The notes beneath the pieces were generated by a model. The model was given only the letters and a program-made list of their open reading frames with translations. It searched no databases and was not told the origin of the DNA. A stretch of 64,000 nucleotides of DNA from JBDHTQ01 sp039808765 (lineage in GTDB: Bacteria > Pseudomonadota > Alphaproteobacteria > UBA2400), in assembly GCA_039808765.1 (NCBI GenBank), contig JBDHTQ010000003.1:186001-250000 (forward strand), given 5' to 3'. Position 1 is the first letter of the stretch; every line of letters starts with the position of its first letter. Position numbers and translations under genes: made by a program. Positions 16,970 to 26,562 of this stretch are shown here, one piece after another.

Positions 16970-18850
16970 ATGGCCAAAGATCAAACCGCAGAATTGGATC
17001 GGTTTAAGCAGGCGACCATCAACACGTTGCGTGCGGTGAGTGGTCGTTCTGATGCGGCTGTGGGATTTCATGAAGGCGCATCTTCTCCATCTTTTGCTAT
17101 TGTCGATGGACCTCATGCGATGGTCCCTGCGCCTGCCGCAATACTTCAGGCAGAGGATCGTTTAAAAGTGCGGACGGGCGCTGATATGGCTGCGCTAAAA
17201 ATGCGTTATCACGACAAGGCGATCTTGGCTTGCTTTGTCGATCAATATCCGAAAAATGCTGAGCGTCATCGTTTTTTTGAAGATTTGCGCTATCAAATTT
17301 TAGGCGCACGAGAATTTTTGGGAATGCAAACCAACCTCACACCGGCTTGGGATCAGGCTGCTCAAGAGGGGCCCGCAAGATTAAAAGATGAAAGCGAAAG
17401 CAGAGGCAACAGCGCGCGTGATAATGAGCGTGATGGCGCATTGCATGCCTATCTTCGCAAAAAAATCTTAGGTCCTCAAACATTGAGTTCTTTAGATGTT
17501 CAAAGGCTTGAACCGATTGAGAAAATTTTTGAAGGAGAGCTTAACACGCTATGGACCGATCTTTTGGCCCATCTCAATCATCAACAACGTTTTGCAGAAG
17601 ATATACAGGCAGCACTAACATTATTGGATGCACTGACAAACGGTACGAAAGAGGGTGAAACGCAAATTTCACCACCAGATGAGACGAAGGTGCCAGACCA
17701 ACAGGAGGGGGAGGCTGAACAAAACAGCGACGATCTAGATCAAGAAGAGGGAGATGAGAATGCTTCCGATGAGGAGACAGAAGAAGAAACCGACTCCTCA
17801 GAGAGTGTTACTGCCGGTGATTTTGTTGATGTTGAATCAACCGATCAAAAGGACGATACGCTGGAAGAAGACGGAATCTCGTTTGCGCCTCAAGCAAGCA
17901 ATGATGCGCTCACCTTATTGAACTGTCCGGATTATCGGATTTATACGCGTGCCTTTGATGAAGTTGTTGCAGCTCAAGATTTAGCCGAGCGCGCTGATTT
18001 ACTACTGCTGCGCGAACGCCTTGATAAACAGCTGGCCACATTGTCGCAAACGGTTTTGCGGTTGGCGCGACGGTTGCAACGTAAATTGCAGGCCCGGCAA
18101 CTGCGTCGGTGGGATTTCGATTTAGAAGAAGGGTTAATCGACAGCGCTCGGTTGGCGCGCGTGGTGATAGATCCGCTTCAGCCGCTCTCGTTTAAACAAG
18201 AGCAGGAAACAGAGTTTCGCAATACAGTTGTGACCTTAATGATTGATAACTCTGGCTCGATGCGTGGTCGCCCAATTGCAACAGCTGCACTTTGTGCCGA
18301 TATTTTGGCCCGCACATTAGAGCGATGCGGTGTAAAAGTTGAGATTTTGGGGTTTACCACCCGCACATGGAATGGCGGACGGGCACGGCTTGAATGGCAA
18401 AAGGATAAAAAACCGCCTCAGCCGGGTCGCTTGAATGAGGTGCGGCATATTATTTATAAAGCCGCCGATGAACCCATGCGCCGCGCCCGTTTGTCACTGG
18501 CTTTAATGCTGCGCGAAGGGTTGCTGAAAGAAAATATTGATGGTGAGGCCCTCATCTGGGCCTACCAGCGGCTGATGGCGCGGCGCGAACAACGTAAGCA
18601 TCTTATTGTCATTTCTGACGGGGCGCCGGTTGACGATTCTACACACGCATGTAACCATGCGTTGTACCTTGAGCGACATTTGCACTATGTTATCGATTGG
18701 ATTGAGCGGCGCTCGCCCATCAAATTACGGGCTATTGGCATTGGTCATGACGTTACGCGATATTATTCCCGTGCTGTGACAATTGTGGATGCCGCTCAAC
18801 TTGGCGATACATTATTGGAAGAAATTTCTGCACTTTTGGACGAGAACTAA
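16970..18850 (+). CDS. cobT: Cobaltochelatase subunit CobT
   Basis: A 626-residue subunit of the aerobic (CobN-CobS-CobT) cobalt chelatase that inserts Co into hydrogenobyrinate diamide in B12 synthesis. The N-terminal KQATINTLRAVSG region, a central very acidic linker (about residues 225-300, long Asp/Glu runs) and a C-terminal von Willebrand A domain with the metal site DNSGS (TLMIDNSGSMRGRP) match CobT. ATG 16970 is chosen for the upstream AGGGG; an in-frame start 24 nt earlier is less likely. The usual partner cobS is not in the window, so CobT is encoded apart from it. Confidence 0.93.
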   Translation: MAKDQTAELDRFKQATINTLRAVSGRSDAAVGFHEGASSPSFAIVDGPHAMVPAPAAILQAEDRLKVRTGADMAALKMRYHDKAILACFVDQYPKNAERHRFFEDLRYQILGAREFLGMQTNLTPAWDQAAQEGPARLKDESESRGNSARDNERDGALHAYLRKKILGPQTLSSLDVQRLEPIEKIFEGELNTLWTDLLAHLNHQQRFAEDIQAALTLLDALTNGTKEGETQISPPDETKVPDQQEGEAEQNSDDLDQEEGDENASDEETEEETDSSESVTAGDFVDVESTDQKDDTLEEDGISFAPQASNDALTLLNCPDYRIYTRAFDEVVAAQDLAERADLLLLRERLDKQLATLSQTVLRLARRLQRKLQARQLRRWDFDLEEGLIDSARLARVVIDPLQPLSFKQEQETEFRNTVVTLMIDNSGSMRGRPIATAALCADILARTLERCGVKVEILGFTTRTWNGGRARLEWQKDKKPPQPGRLNEVRHIIYKAADEPMRRARLSLALMLREGLLKENIDGEALIWAYQRLMARREQRKHLIVISDGAPVDDSTHACNHALYLERHLHYVIDWIERRSPIKLRAIGIGHDVTRYYSRAVTIVDAAQLGDTLLEEISALLDEN

Positions 18851-19035
18851 ATCACTCAGCATGATTGCTGCATCTGTGCCACACTTTTTCGCCCTGCGAC
18901 ATTACGACAAACGCAAGAAGTCCGCGAAAGCATTTTAACTGTTGCTTAACAGGGGTAGTTTAGGTGTAGAACACTGCCCCACTGTAATTTTGATTGCCCT
19001 TTTCATTCTGAAATGACGGGCTTGGAGTTGTAACT

Positions 19036-21924
19036 ATGGTAGAGTCTGTAATTGATCCCCTTGATAATCCTGCTTACGCATCCATGTTGTTCGGGAGCAA
19101 TGCCGATTGGTTGGCCGAGCAATATTTGCGTTATCAGCAAAACCCTGCCTCTGTAGACCCTTCATGGCAGTCGTTTTTTGCGGGACTAAAAGATGACGCA
19201 CATGCTCTTGAAAGCGATGTGAAGGGACCGAGCTGGACGCCTGTTCCGCCTGTTGAAAAACCGGCCAGCAAAGCTGTCAAAGGCGAGAAAACTGCGTCCG
19301 CCGCACCTGATCAAGACGCCGTGCGACGTGCGACGCTCGATTCTTTACGCGCTCTTATGCTTATTCGTGCTTATCGTGTGCGCGGTCACATGCTGGCGAA
19401 TCTTGATCCATTAGCGTTGCACCCGCCAGCGCTGCATCCTGAGCTTGATCCCGGCCATTATGGTTTCGGCGAAGAAGATATGGATCGTCCGATTTTTATT
19501 GATAACGTATTGGGATTGGAAACAGCGTCACTGCGACAGATCGTCGGAATTTTACACGCCACTTATTGTGGTTCAATTGGGGTTGAGTTCCTTCATATTC
19601 AGGACCCGGCACAAAAAGCGTGGGTGCAGGAACGTATTGAAGGCATTCACAACCACACTGATTTTACCGACAAAGGGCGCCATGCGATTCTTGAGCGTCT
19701 AACCGCAGCAGAAGGGCTGGAGCAATTCCTTCACACCAAATTCCCCGGCACCAAACGCTTTGGACTTGATGGTGGGGAGGCCATGATCCCTGCGCTTGAG
19801 CAAATCATTAAACGTGGTGGCCAAATGGGCGTAAAAGAGGTGGTGATCGGCATGTCTCACCGCGGACGACTAAACGTTTTGACCAATGTTATGCTCAAAC
19901 GATTTGCTGCGCTGTTTTCCGAGTTTCAGGGCGGTGTGGTCCAGCCCGATGGGATTCAAGGGTCAGGAGACGTGAAATACCATCTGGGGACATCCGCAGA
20001 TCGCGAGTTTGACGGCAATTTGGTGCACTTGTCTTTAACCGCCAATCCTTCTCACCTTGAAGCGGTTGATCCGGTTGTTATCGGAAAAGTGCGTGCCAAG
20101 CAAATGCAGCGGAAAGATGAATATCGTACAGAAGTCATGCCGTTACTTATTCATGGGGATGCTGCGTTTGCAGGACAAGGGTTAGTTGCAGAAACACTCT
20201 CCATGTCGCAACTTTTTGGTTATCGCGTCGGCGGCACGATCCATGTGATTGTCAATAATCAGATCGGTTTTACCACCATCCCGGCGCACTCGCGTTCAGG
20301 GCACTATGCAACCGACATGGCGCTGATGATTCATGCACCAATTTTCCACGTAAACGGAGATGATGCCGAGGCTGTTGTGCACGTCGCCCGCATTGCCACC
20401 GAGTATCGTCAAACCTTCGGACGCGATGTGGTGATTGATATGTATTGCTATCGTCGTTATGGTCATAACGAAGGCGATGAACCTGCTTTCACGCAGCCGC
20501 GCATGTATCGTGCGATTAAAGATCATCCCTCTACCCGCGAGATTTATTCGCGCAAGCTGATTCATGCGGGCGTTGTGAGCGAAGCGGAATCACAAAAAAT
20601 GATCAAAGAGTTTCATGCCTATCTTGAAACAGAATTTGAGGCAGCCTCGTCATACAAACCCAACAAGGCCGAATGGTTGGAGGGCCAATGGCAGGGGCTG
20701 GAAACAGCCGGAAAAAATTATGAAGCCTGGATGGGAGAGACGGGGGTTGATGAAAAAATATTGGAGGAAGTGGGTCGTTCTCTTTGCAGCACACCTTCAA
20801 CCTTCAATTTAAACACCAAAATTGCTCGCCAGTTTGAAGCAAAAGCAGACATGTTTAAGACTGGTCAGGGTTTTGATTGGGCCACTGCTGAGGCCATGGC
20901 TTTCGGGACCTTGTTGCTTGAGGGAAATCCAGTGCGGTTGTCCGGTCAGGATTGTGGTCGCGGAACCTTTTCACAGCGTCATGCCAAATTATACGATCAG
21001 GAAACTGAAGAAAAATACATGCCGCTCAATAATATTCGCCGTACAGAAGATAAGATCAATCAGGCGCAGATTGTTGTATTGGACAGCCCCTTGAATGAGG
21101 CTGGTGTTCTGGGTTTTGAATATGGCTTCAGCTTGGCTGAGCCAAACGCGCTTGTGCTGTGGGAGGCACAGTTTGGTGATTTTGCCAATGGTGCGCAAGT
21201 CTTGGTTGATCAGTTTATTTCCTCAGCGGAGAGTAAGTGGTTGCGCTTATCCGGTCTTGTGATGCTGCTGCCTCACGGTTACGAAGGGCAGGGACCCGAG
21301 CATTCATCGGCGCGTATTGAGCGTTATTTGCAACTGTGTGCCGAAGATAATATGCAGGTGGTCAACGCGACAACACCTGCCAATTACTATCATGTCTTGC
21401 GTCGGCAGCTTCGCCGTAAATTCCGCAAACCATTGATCGTCTTTACACCCAAGAGTTTGCTGCGTCATAAGTTATGTACGTCGTCTATGGCTGATTTCGT
21501 GACAGGTACGACGTTCTTGCCTGTCATCGGTGACACACTGGAAGGAAAAGGTGTTAAACGCATCGTGATTTGCTCGGGCAAAGTTTACTATGACCTGTGG
21601 CAGGCGCGCGAAGATGCGGGACGTAAGGATGTGGCGATTATTCGCCTCGAGCAGATCTATCCATTCCCTGAAAAAGAATTGGCAGCCGAGCTCAATCGCT
21701 ATCTGTCCGCAACTGAACTCGTCTGGTGTCAGGAAGAGCCAGAGAATATGGGGGCGTGGTCTTTTGTTGATCGCCGCCTCGAAAATCTGCTCATCCAAAT
21801 GGGCGGTAAGATCAAGCGCCCTGTCTATGCCGGTCGTGTGGAGGCCTCGTCGCCGGCAACAGGATCGCTCAAGCGTCATAACATTGAGCAGGCTGCGCTT
21901 GTCAAAAGCGCCTTGGGAGCTTAA
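19036..21924 (+). CDS. sucA: 2-oxoglutarate dehydrogenase E1 component
   Basis: A 962-residue thiamine-diphosphate enzyme decarboxylating 2-oxoglutarate in the TCA cycle. Family landmarks: the N-terminal E2-binding segment (AEQYLRYQQNPASVDPSW), FGLDGGEAMIPALEQ, GMSHRGRLNVL, the ThDP site region GDAAFAGQGLVAE with VNNQIGFTT, the RYGHNEGDEPAFTQP stretch, and QDCGRGTFSQRHA in the C-terminal domain. Full length. GGAGTTGTAACT precedes the ATG. It leads a sucA-sucB pair with a 108-bp spacer; no sucCD or lpd lies beside it here. Confidence 0.97.
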   Translation: MVESVIDPLDNPAYASMLFGSNADWLAEQYLRYQQNPASVDPSWQSFFAGLKDDAHALESDVKGPSWTPVPPVEKPASKAVKGEKTASAAPDQDAVRRATLDSLRALMLIRAYRVRGHMLANLDPLALHPPALHPELDPGHYGFGEEDMDRPIFIDNVLGLETASLRQIVGILHATYCGSIGVEFLHIQDPAQKAWVQERIEGIHNHTDFTDKGRHAILERLTAAEGLEQFLHTKFPGTKRFGLDGGEAMIPALEQIIKRGGQMGVKEVVIGMSHRGRLNVLTNVMLKRFAALFSEFQGGVVQPDGIQGSGDVKYHLGTSADREFDGNLVHLSLTANPSHLEAVDPVVIGKVRAKQMQRKDEYRTEVMPLLIHGDAAFAGQGLVAETLSMSQLFGYRVGGTIHVIVNNQIGFTTIPAHSRSGHYATDMALMIHAPIFHVNGDDAEAVVHVARIATEYRQTFGRDVVIDMYCYRRYGHNEGDEPAFTQPRMYRAIKDHPSTREIYSRKLIHAGVVSEAESQKMIKEFHAYLETEFEAASSYKPNKAEWLEGQWQGLETAGKNYEAWMGETGVDEKILEEVGRSLCSTPSTFNLNTKIARQFEAKADMFKTGQGFDWATAEAMAFGTLLLEGNPVRLSGQDCGRGTFSQRHAKLYDQETEEKYMPLNNIRRTEDKINQAQIVVLDSPLNEAGVLGFEYGFSLAEPNALVLWEAQFGDFANGAQVLVDQFISSAESKWLRLSGLVMLLPHGYEGQGPEHSSARIERYLQLCAEDNMQVVNATTPANYYHVLRRQLRRKFRKPLIVFTPKSLLRHKLCTSSMADFVTGTTFLPVIGDTLEGKGVKRIVICSGKVYYDLWQAREDAGRKDVAIIRLEQIYPFPEKELAAELNRYLSATELVWCQEEPENMGAWSFVDRRLENLLIQMGGKIKRPVYAGRVEASSPATGSLKRHNIEQAALVKSALGA

Positions 21925-22032
21925 ATTCATGTCAAGGTCTATGCCAAAAGGCGATGTCGCTGCACGCTGCTTTTTGCGTCGGTATTTGTTTTGTAATGGT
22001 TCAATCAGCCCCAGCGGCCAAGAGAGGAAAAA

Positions 22033-23286
22033 ATGACAACTGAAATTAAAGTGCCTGTTTTGGGTGAATCCGTCAGTGAAGCAACAGTTGCGCGCTGGCT
22101 TAAAAAAGCAGGAGACGCTGTTGCTGCCGACGAAGCGTTGGTTGAACTGGAGACGGACAAAGTTACGCTGGAAGTCAACGCACCTAGTGCTGGTGTGTTG
22201 AGTGAAATTGTGGCTGATAAAGGTGCAACCGTACAAGTGGGTGCTTTGTTGGGCCGGTTGAGCGAGGGCGCAAGTGGTGCCGTGGGAACATCGGCTCCTA
22301 AAGGGGCACCTGCTTCAGCACACACTGCACCAGCGCCGACCGCTGCATCTGCACCCGTGCCTTCAATTGCTACGCCCATCGCTGCTGCATCTTCTTCTGT
22401 GCCGCAGCCGGGTCCAGCTGCGCGAAAAGCGCTTGATGAAGCAGGATTGCAAGCCGCTAATGTGCCTGGTACTGGCAAAGACGGTCGGGTGACCAAGGCG
22501 GATGTTGCCATAGCGCAAACACCATCAGCTTCAATCTCTTCTGTCGCATCTCCTTCGGCGGTCTCAGCACCTGTTGCATCCAGTGGCAAACGTGAAGAAC
22601 GCGTGGCAATGAGCCGCTTGCGTCAACGTATTGCGCAACGCTTAAAAGATGCCCAGAACACCGCTGCCATTCTAACCACCTTCAATGAAGTGGATATGAG
22701 TAACCTGATTGCCTTGCGCAACAGCTATAAAGAAACCTTTGAGAAAAAGCATGGCGTGAAGCTTGGCTTTATGAGTTTTTTTGCCAAAGCAGCCGTCGTA
22801 GCGTTGAAAGAGTTTCCTGCCGTTAATGCCGAGATCAATGGCAGTGAAATCATCTATAAAAATTATTATGACATGGGGATTGCAGTCGGCACACCCAATG
22901 GTCTTGTGGTGCCGGTTGTGCGTGATGTGGACATGCTCAGCCTTGCTGGGATTGAGAAAAAGATTGCCGAGTATGGCGTTAAAGCCCGCGATGGTAAATT
23001 GACCATGGAAGAAATGATGGGCGGAACCTTTACCATTTCCAATGGTGGTGTGTATGGATCGTTGATGTCAACACCCATCATCAATCCGCCGCAGTCGGGT
23101 ATTCTGGGAATGCATAAAACCCAAGATCGTCCGGTTGCGATCAACGGCAAAGTGGAAATTCGCCCAATGATGTATCTTGCTTTATCGTATGATCACCGCA
23201 TCATTGATGGGCGTGAAGCTGTATCTTTTCTTGTGCGGGTAAAAGAATGCATTGAGGACCCACAACGATTGATTTTAGACGTGTAA
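22033..23286 (+). CDS. sucB: Dihydrolipoamide succinyltransferase (2-oxoglutarate dehydrogenase E2)
   Basis: A 417-residue E2 core subunit. Domains in order: one lipoyl domain with the modified lysine K43 in ELETDKVTLEV, an Ala/Pro/Ser-rich swinging linker (about 80-125), an E1/E3-binding domain (ARKALDEAGLQAANVPGTGKDG, about 135-165 in two parts), a second linker, and the trimer-forming catalytic domain from about 195, ending with the active-site SYDHRIIDGREAVSFL. GAGAGGAAAAA precedes the ATG. The gene ends next to a copy of the structured repeat, whose first hairpin serves as its terminator. Confidence 0.97.
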   Translation: MTTEIKVPVLGESVSEATVARWLKKAGDAVAADEALVELETDKVTLEVNAPSAGVLSEIVADKGATVQVGALLGRLSEGASGAVGTSAPKGAPASAHTAPAPTAASAPVPSIATPIAAASSSVPQPGPAARKALDEAGLQAANVPGTGKDGRVTKADVAIAQTPSASISSVASPSAVSAPVASSGKREERVAMSRLRQRIAQRLKDAQNTAAILTTFNEVDMSNLIALRNSYKETFEKKHGVKLGFMSFFAKAAVVALKEFPAVNAEINGSEIIYKNYYDMGIAVGTPNGLVVPVVRDVDMLSLAGIEKKIAEYGVKARDGKLTMEEMMGGTFTISNGGVYGSLMSTPIINPPQSGILGMHKTQDRPVAINGKVEIRPMMYLALSYDHRIIDGREAVSFLVRVKECIEDPQRLILDV

Positions 23287-23300
23287 GACGTTTCTCGTTT

Positions 23301-23402
23301 AGAGCGCATCCCAAAAAAAGGTGCGCTCTCTTTTATTCTTTTGACGCAAAAGTGTTGCTAAAGATGGTCTCTTTTGATCCCATCTTTTTGGGATGTGCGC
23401 TT
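23301..23402 (+). repeat. Dispersed 103-bp structured repeat, copy B (includes the sucB terminator)
   Basis: Begins with an intrinsic terminator (AGAGCGCA, A-rich loop, TGCGCTCT, then a T-rich CTTTTATTCTTTT run), continues with GACGCAAA and the AAAGATGG/CCATCTTT hairpin and ends GGGATGTGCGCTT, which is also complementary to the first 12 bases. It lies between the convergent sucB and mutL genes, 14 bp after the sucB stop. Confidence 0.88.
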
Positions 23403-23446
23403 GTGTTTCTTATAAAATAACGATTTGGCCGGATGTAACGATAGGG

Positions 23447-25285
23447 TTACTTTCGGCCAAAAAGTTTTTCGAGATCGTTCAGGGCTAGGTGAATATGCGT
23501 GGGGCGCCCGTGGTTACACTGACCTGAAAAAGGTGTTGCTTCCATTTCCCGTAAAAGGGCATTCATTTCAGGGATGGTCAAGGTGCGATGTGCGCGTACC
23601 GAACCGTGGCAGGCCATACGTGAAAGAACATCATCCATCCGTGCTTGCAGGCGGGTGCTGTTTTCAGCTTCAGTGAGTTCTGAAGCCATATCCTTAAGCA
23701 GGGCTGGAAAATTTGTTCCCGATGACAGCAAAGCAGGAACTTCGCGGATAATGATCGCCCCTTGTCCAAAACGCTCAAGGGTGAGGCCTAGTTTCCTTAA
23801 ATCATTGACAGCGTTAAGAAGGCGGTCGATATCGCGTTCTCCCATTTCAATCACTTCGGGTAATAAGAGTGGTTGAGTTTGTACTCCATTTTCATGAAAT
23901 TGCGCGCGCAGCTTTTGCCACGTGAGCCGCTCGTGTGCGGCATGTTGATCGACAACTACCAACCCTTGTTTGGTTTGTGCAAGGATATATGTGCCATGAA
24001 TTTGTGCCACCGCCGCACCAAGAGGATGATCAAGACTATCGGTCGCCACCTCATTATGCGGTATGTGAGGCGAATAATTTTCTGCGCCATTATCATTAAT
24101 GAGTGAACGCTCATCGCGGGCTTGTGGCGGCATATAAAGGGCCTGCATGAGCGAAGAAGGGGCCGACTGGTATGCAATACGTTGATCTGATGCTCCGAAT
24201 CGTGGAGAGTGTGATGCTGAGGAAGGTAAAGAGCGAGCAGGCTCAAAGCGTTGTAAAAGATTGTTTCCAACATGTGTAGAAGAGGTTTGCGAGCCCGATG
24301 CCAACGCGTGACGTAATGCGCTTACGATTAAGCCTCGCACGAGGGCCGCATCTTGAAAGCGTACTTCTGCTTTGGCGGGATGAACATTGACATCTACTTC
24401 GTCGCTGGGGATACTTAAAAAAAGCGCGACCGAGGGGTGTCGGTCATGGGCGAGCACATCACTATAGGCGCCGCGAATGGCCCCAAGCAGCAAACGATCA
24501 CGAACCGGGCGGCCATTTACAAAAAGGTATTGGTGACGTTGTGTAGCTTCATTAAATGTGGGTAAACTGATGCGACCCGTCAGACGAAGTGTTCCGCGCT
24601 CCATATCAACGGGCAGCGAGTTTTCGCCAAACGAAGTGCCTAAAACATCAGCCAACCGTTCCGAGAGACTGCGTGGGCCATTCCAGCGTAAAGGGGTGCG
24701 TTGATCAATCGTTAAACTAAAAGCAATATCAGGGCGTGCCATGGCCAAACGCTCGATCACGTCGCGAGCATAATCGCCTTCGGTGCGTGCTGTTTTGAGA
24801 AATTTCAGGCGGGCGGGCGTCGCATAAAAAAGGTCACGCACATCAATGCGGGTGCCGACACTTAATGAAGCTGGAGCAATCTCGCTTTTTTTCCCACCTT
24901 CCACAGTAATTTGATAGGCGTCGCGTTGATCTTTTTGGCGGCTGGTTATGCTCATACGACTGATGGCGCCGATAGATGGCAAAGCTTCGCCGCGAAAACC
25001 GAGACTGTGGATATCGTCTAAGGTATCATGCGGGAGTTTCGACGTGGCATGTCGTTCAAGTGCGAGTGCAAGCTCTTCAGGGCTCATCCCTTTACCATTG
25101 TCTGTAATCTGCATGAGGCTGCATCCGCCATCACGCAAAACAACGTCAATCCTTGTGGCTTCAGCATCAATCGCATTTTCAACCAGTTCGCGCACCACAG
25201 CAGCTGGGCGCTCAATCACTTCTCCTGCCGCGATTTGATTGACAAGATTTTCAGGCAGACGACGAATTGTAGGCGGCGACATCAT
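23447..25285 (-). CDS. mutL: DNA mismatch repair protein MutL
   Basis: A 612-residue GHKL ATPase linking MutS mismatch recognition to strand removal. N-terminal motifs: VVRELVENAIDA (catalytic Glu34, Asn37), TDNGKGM (61-67), GFRGEAL (96-102) and the RxKFLK-like PARLKFLKT. The C-terminal dimerisation/endonuclease domain has DQHAAHERLTWQ, where endonuclease-type MutL proteins normally show Glu at the last position, and CNHGRPT plus LEKLFGR at the end. The nuclease may therefore be altered. ATG 25285 overlaps the stop of the upstream pentapeptide gene (ATGA), indicating translational coupling. Confidence 0.95.
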   Translation of the reverse strand: MMSPPTIRRLPENLVNQIAAGEVIERPAAVVRELVENAIDAEATRIDVVLRDGGCSLMQITDNGKGMSPEELALALERHATSKLPHDTLDDIHSLGFRGEALPSIGAISRMSITSRQKDQRDAYQITVEGGKKSEIAPASLSVGTRIDVRDLFYATPARLKFLKTARTEGDYARDVIERLAMARPDIAFSLTIDQRTPLRWNGPRSLSERLADVLGTSFGENSLPVDMERGTLRLTGRISLPTFNEATQRHQYLFVNGRPVRDRLLLGAIRGAYSDVLAHDRHPSVALFLSIPSDEVDVNVHPAKAEVRFQDAALVRGLIVSALRHALASGSQTSSTHVGNNLLQRFEPARSLPSSASHSPRFGASDQRIAYQSAPSSLMQALYMPPQARDERSLINDNGAENYSPHIPHNEVATDSLDHPLGAAVAQIHGTYILAQTKQGLVVVDQHAAHERLTWQKLRAQFHENGVQTQPLLLPEVIEMGERDIDRLLNAVNDLRKLGLTLERFGQGAIIIREVPALLSSGTNFPALLKDMASELTEAENSTRLQARMDDVLSRMACHGSVRAHRTLTIPEMNALLREMEATPFSGQCNHGRPTHIHLALNDLEKLFGRK

Positions 25286-26562
25286 TCGGTTAGATCGCCA
25301 AACTGTGCGCCTTCAATACGCGCCCCGTCCCAGTTGGCACCCTCAAGGGTTGCACCACGCAGATCTGCATCACGTAGATCTGCATCACGCAAGTTTGCAC
25401 CCGTAAAGTCTGCCTCGCGCAAATCAGCGCCGACAAAACTTGCTTTTTCAAGCTGGGCATGGCAAAAGCGCGCAAGGGCAAAGCGTGCTTTTACCACACG
25501 ATCATTGACGCGAAGCGTTGAAAGGTTGGCCCCCATCAAACTCGCGCTGGAAAAATCCGCCAATGGCGCTTTTACACCGCGAAGGTCGGCATGATCCATG
25601 GTGCAACCACGAAAATCCGCTCCTGAAATGTCTGCTGCCTGCAACTCAATCGCGCCCAAGTAAAGTCCGGCAAAAATTGTTTTATCGGCTTTTAATGCGC
25701 TTAACTGCGCATGCATAAGTTTTTTGAAAGGTCGTAAATCAATCCCGCTCAAGATGGCTTGAGATCCATGTTGCCCTTGTGATGTTGCCCAAAGTTGGTG
25801 ATCACGCAACATGAATTCAAGCGGTCGGGGCAGAGAAGAGGATGAATCTGCCGTTGTGTTTTCTGTCAATGTGTCGGTTAAAATCGTGTCGTCCAAATGG
25901 GCGCCATTCATGACCGTTTTTAACATGATCGCGCCGGTTAAATCAGCCCCGCGCAAATCACAATCGCTAAAATCGGCCCCGCTTAAATCAGCGCGATTAA
26001 ATTTTGCACCACGCATATTTGCACGCGCAAGCTTGGCATTTTTTAGCGAAGCACCACTAAAATCTGTTTGGAGGGCCATCATGCCGCCAAGCTTTGCACC
26101 ATCCAGTTTGACTGTTTGAAAACTGGCTTGGGTGGCATCTGTAGGGGCTGAATCAAAGCTGATATTTCTAATTTCACCCCCCATATCTTTTTCAGCGCGG
26201 CGACCATCGCGCAAATCGGCATCGCTTAAATCGGCGCCATCCAAACGCGCTCCACGCAAGAGTGCTCCGCGCAAATCCGCCTTATTGAGTTTTGCGTTTC
26301 TTAAATTGATATAACGCAAATCAGCCCCAAAAAGGATAGCACTTTTCAGCGAGGTTTGGCTTAAATCTGCCCTGTGGAGGCAGGCGCCATAAAATTCAGC
26401 TTGATCAAGCATTGCATCCTTGAGAACAAGTTCATTCAGATTACAATGGGAAAAATTAGCGCGCGCGCCACCCGGTACTGCATGAAGAAACATTTTGTGC
26501 TTCTCCAGCATCCCGTTGACCTCTTGCTGTGTCAGATCTTTTAACTTGTATGTTTGCGTCAT
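25282..26562 (-). CDS. Pentapeptide-repeat protein
   Basis: A 426-residue protein made mostly of A(D/N)Lxx repeats in three blocks (about 60-125, 150-230 and 300-420), predicting right-handed quadrilateral beta-helices with a less repetitive insert around 235-295. Some family members (Qnr, MfpA) mimic DNA and protect gyrase; most have no known function. No signal peptide. At the DNA level the 3' end holds near-identical 15-bp units, so unequal copy number between strains is likely. It is coupled by 4-bp ATGA overlaps to both neighbours, pgi upstream and mutL downstream, so it is made from the same transcript. Confidence 0.9.
   Translation of the reverse strand: MTQTYKLKDLTQQEVNGMLEKHKMFLHAVPGGARANFSHCNLNELVLKDAMLDQAEFYGACLHRADLSQTSLKSAILFGADLRYINLRNAKLNKADLRGALLRGARLDGADLSDADLRDGRRAEKDMGGEIRNISFDSAPTDATQASFQTVKLDGAKLGGMMALQTDFSGASLKNAKLARANMRGAKFNRADLSGADFSDCDLRGADLTGAIMLKTVMNGAHLDDTILTDTLTENTTADSSSSLPRPLEFMLRDHQLWATSQGQHGSQAILSGIDLRPFKKLMHAQLSALKADKTIFAGLYLGAIELQAADISGADFRGCTMDHADLRGVKAPLADFSSASLMGANLSTLRVNDRVVKARFALARFCHAQLEKASFVGADLREADFTGANLRDADLRDADLRGATLEGANWDGARIEGAQFGDLTE

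Noticed and set aside
21472..22236. 254-codon minus-strand frame across sucA/sucB
   Set aside because: Antisense to two clear genes, Cys/Phe/Arg-rich with no family pattern.
22005..22589. 194-codon minus-strand frame inside sucB
   Set aside because: Mirror of the Ala/Pro/Ser linker; low complexity only.
25028..25594. Plus-strand frame opposite mutL and the pentapeptide gene
   Set aside because: Its Arg/Ser/Ala repeats are the antisense of pentapeptide repeats.
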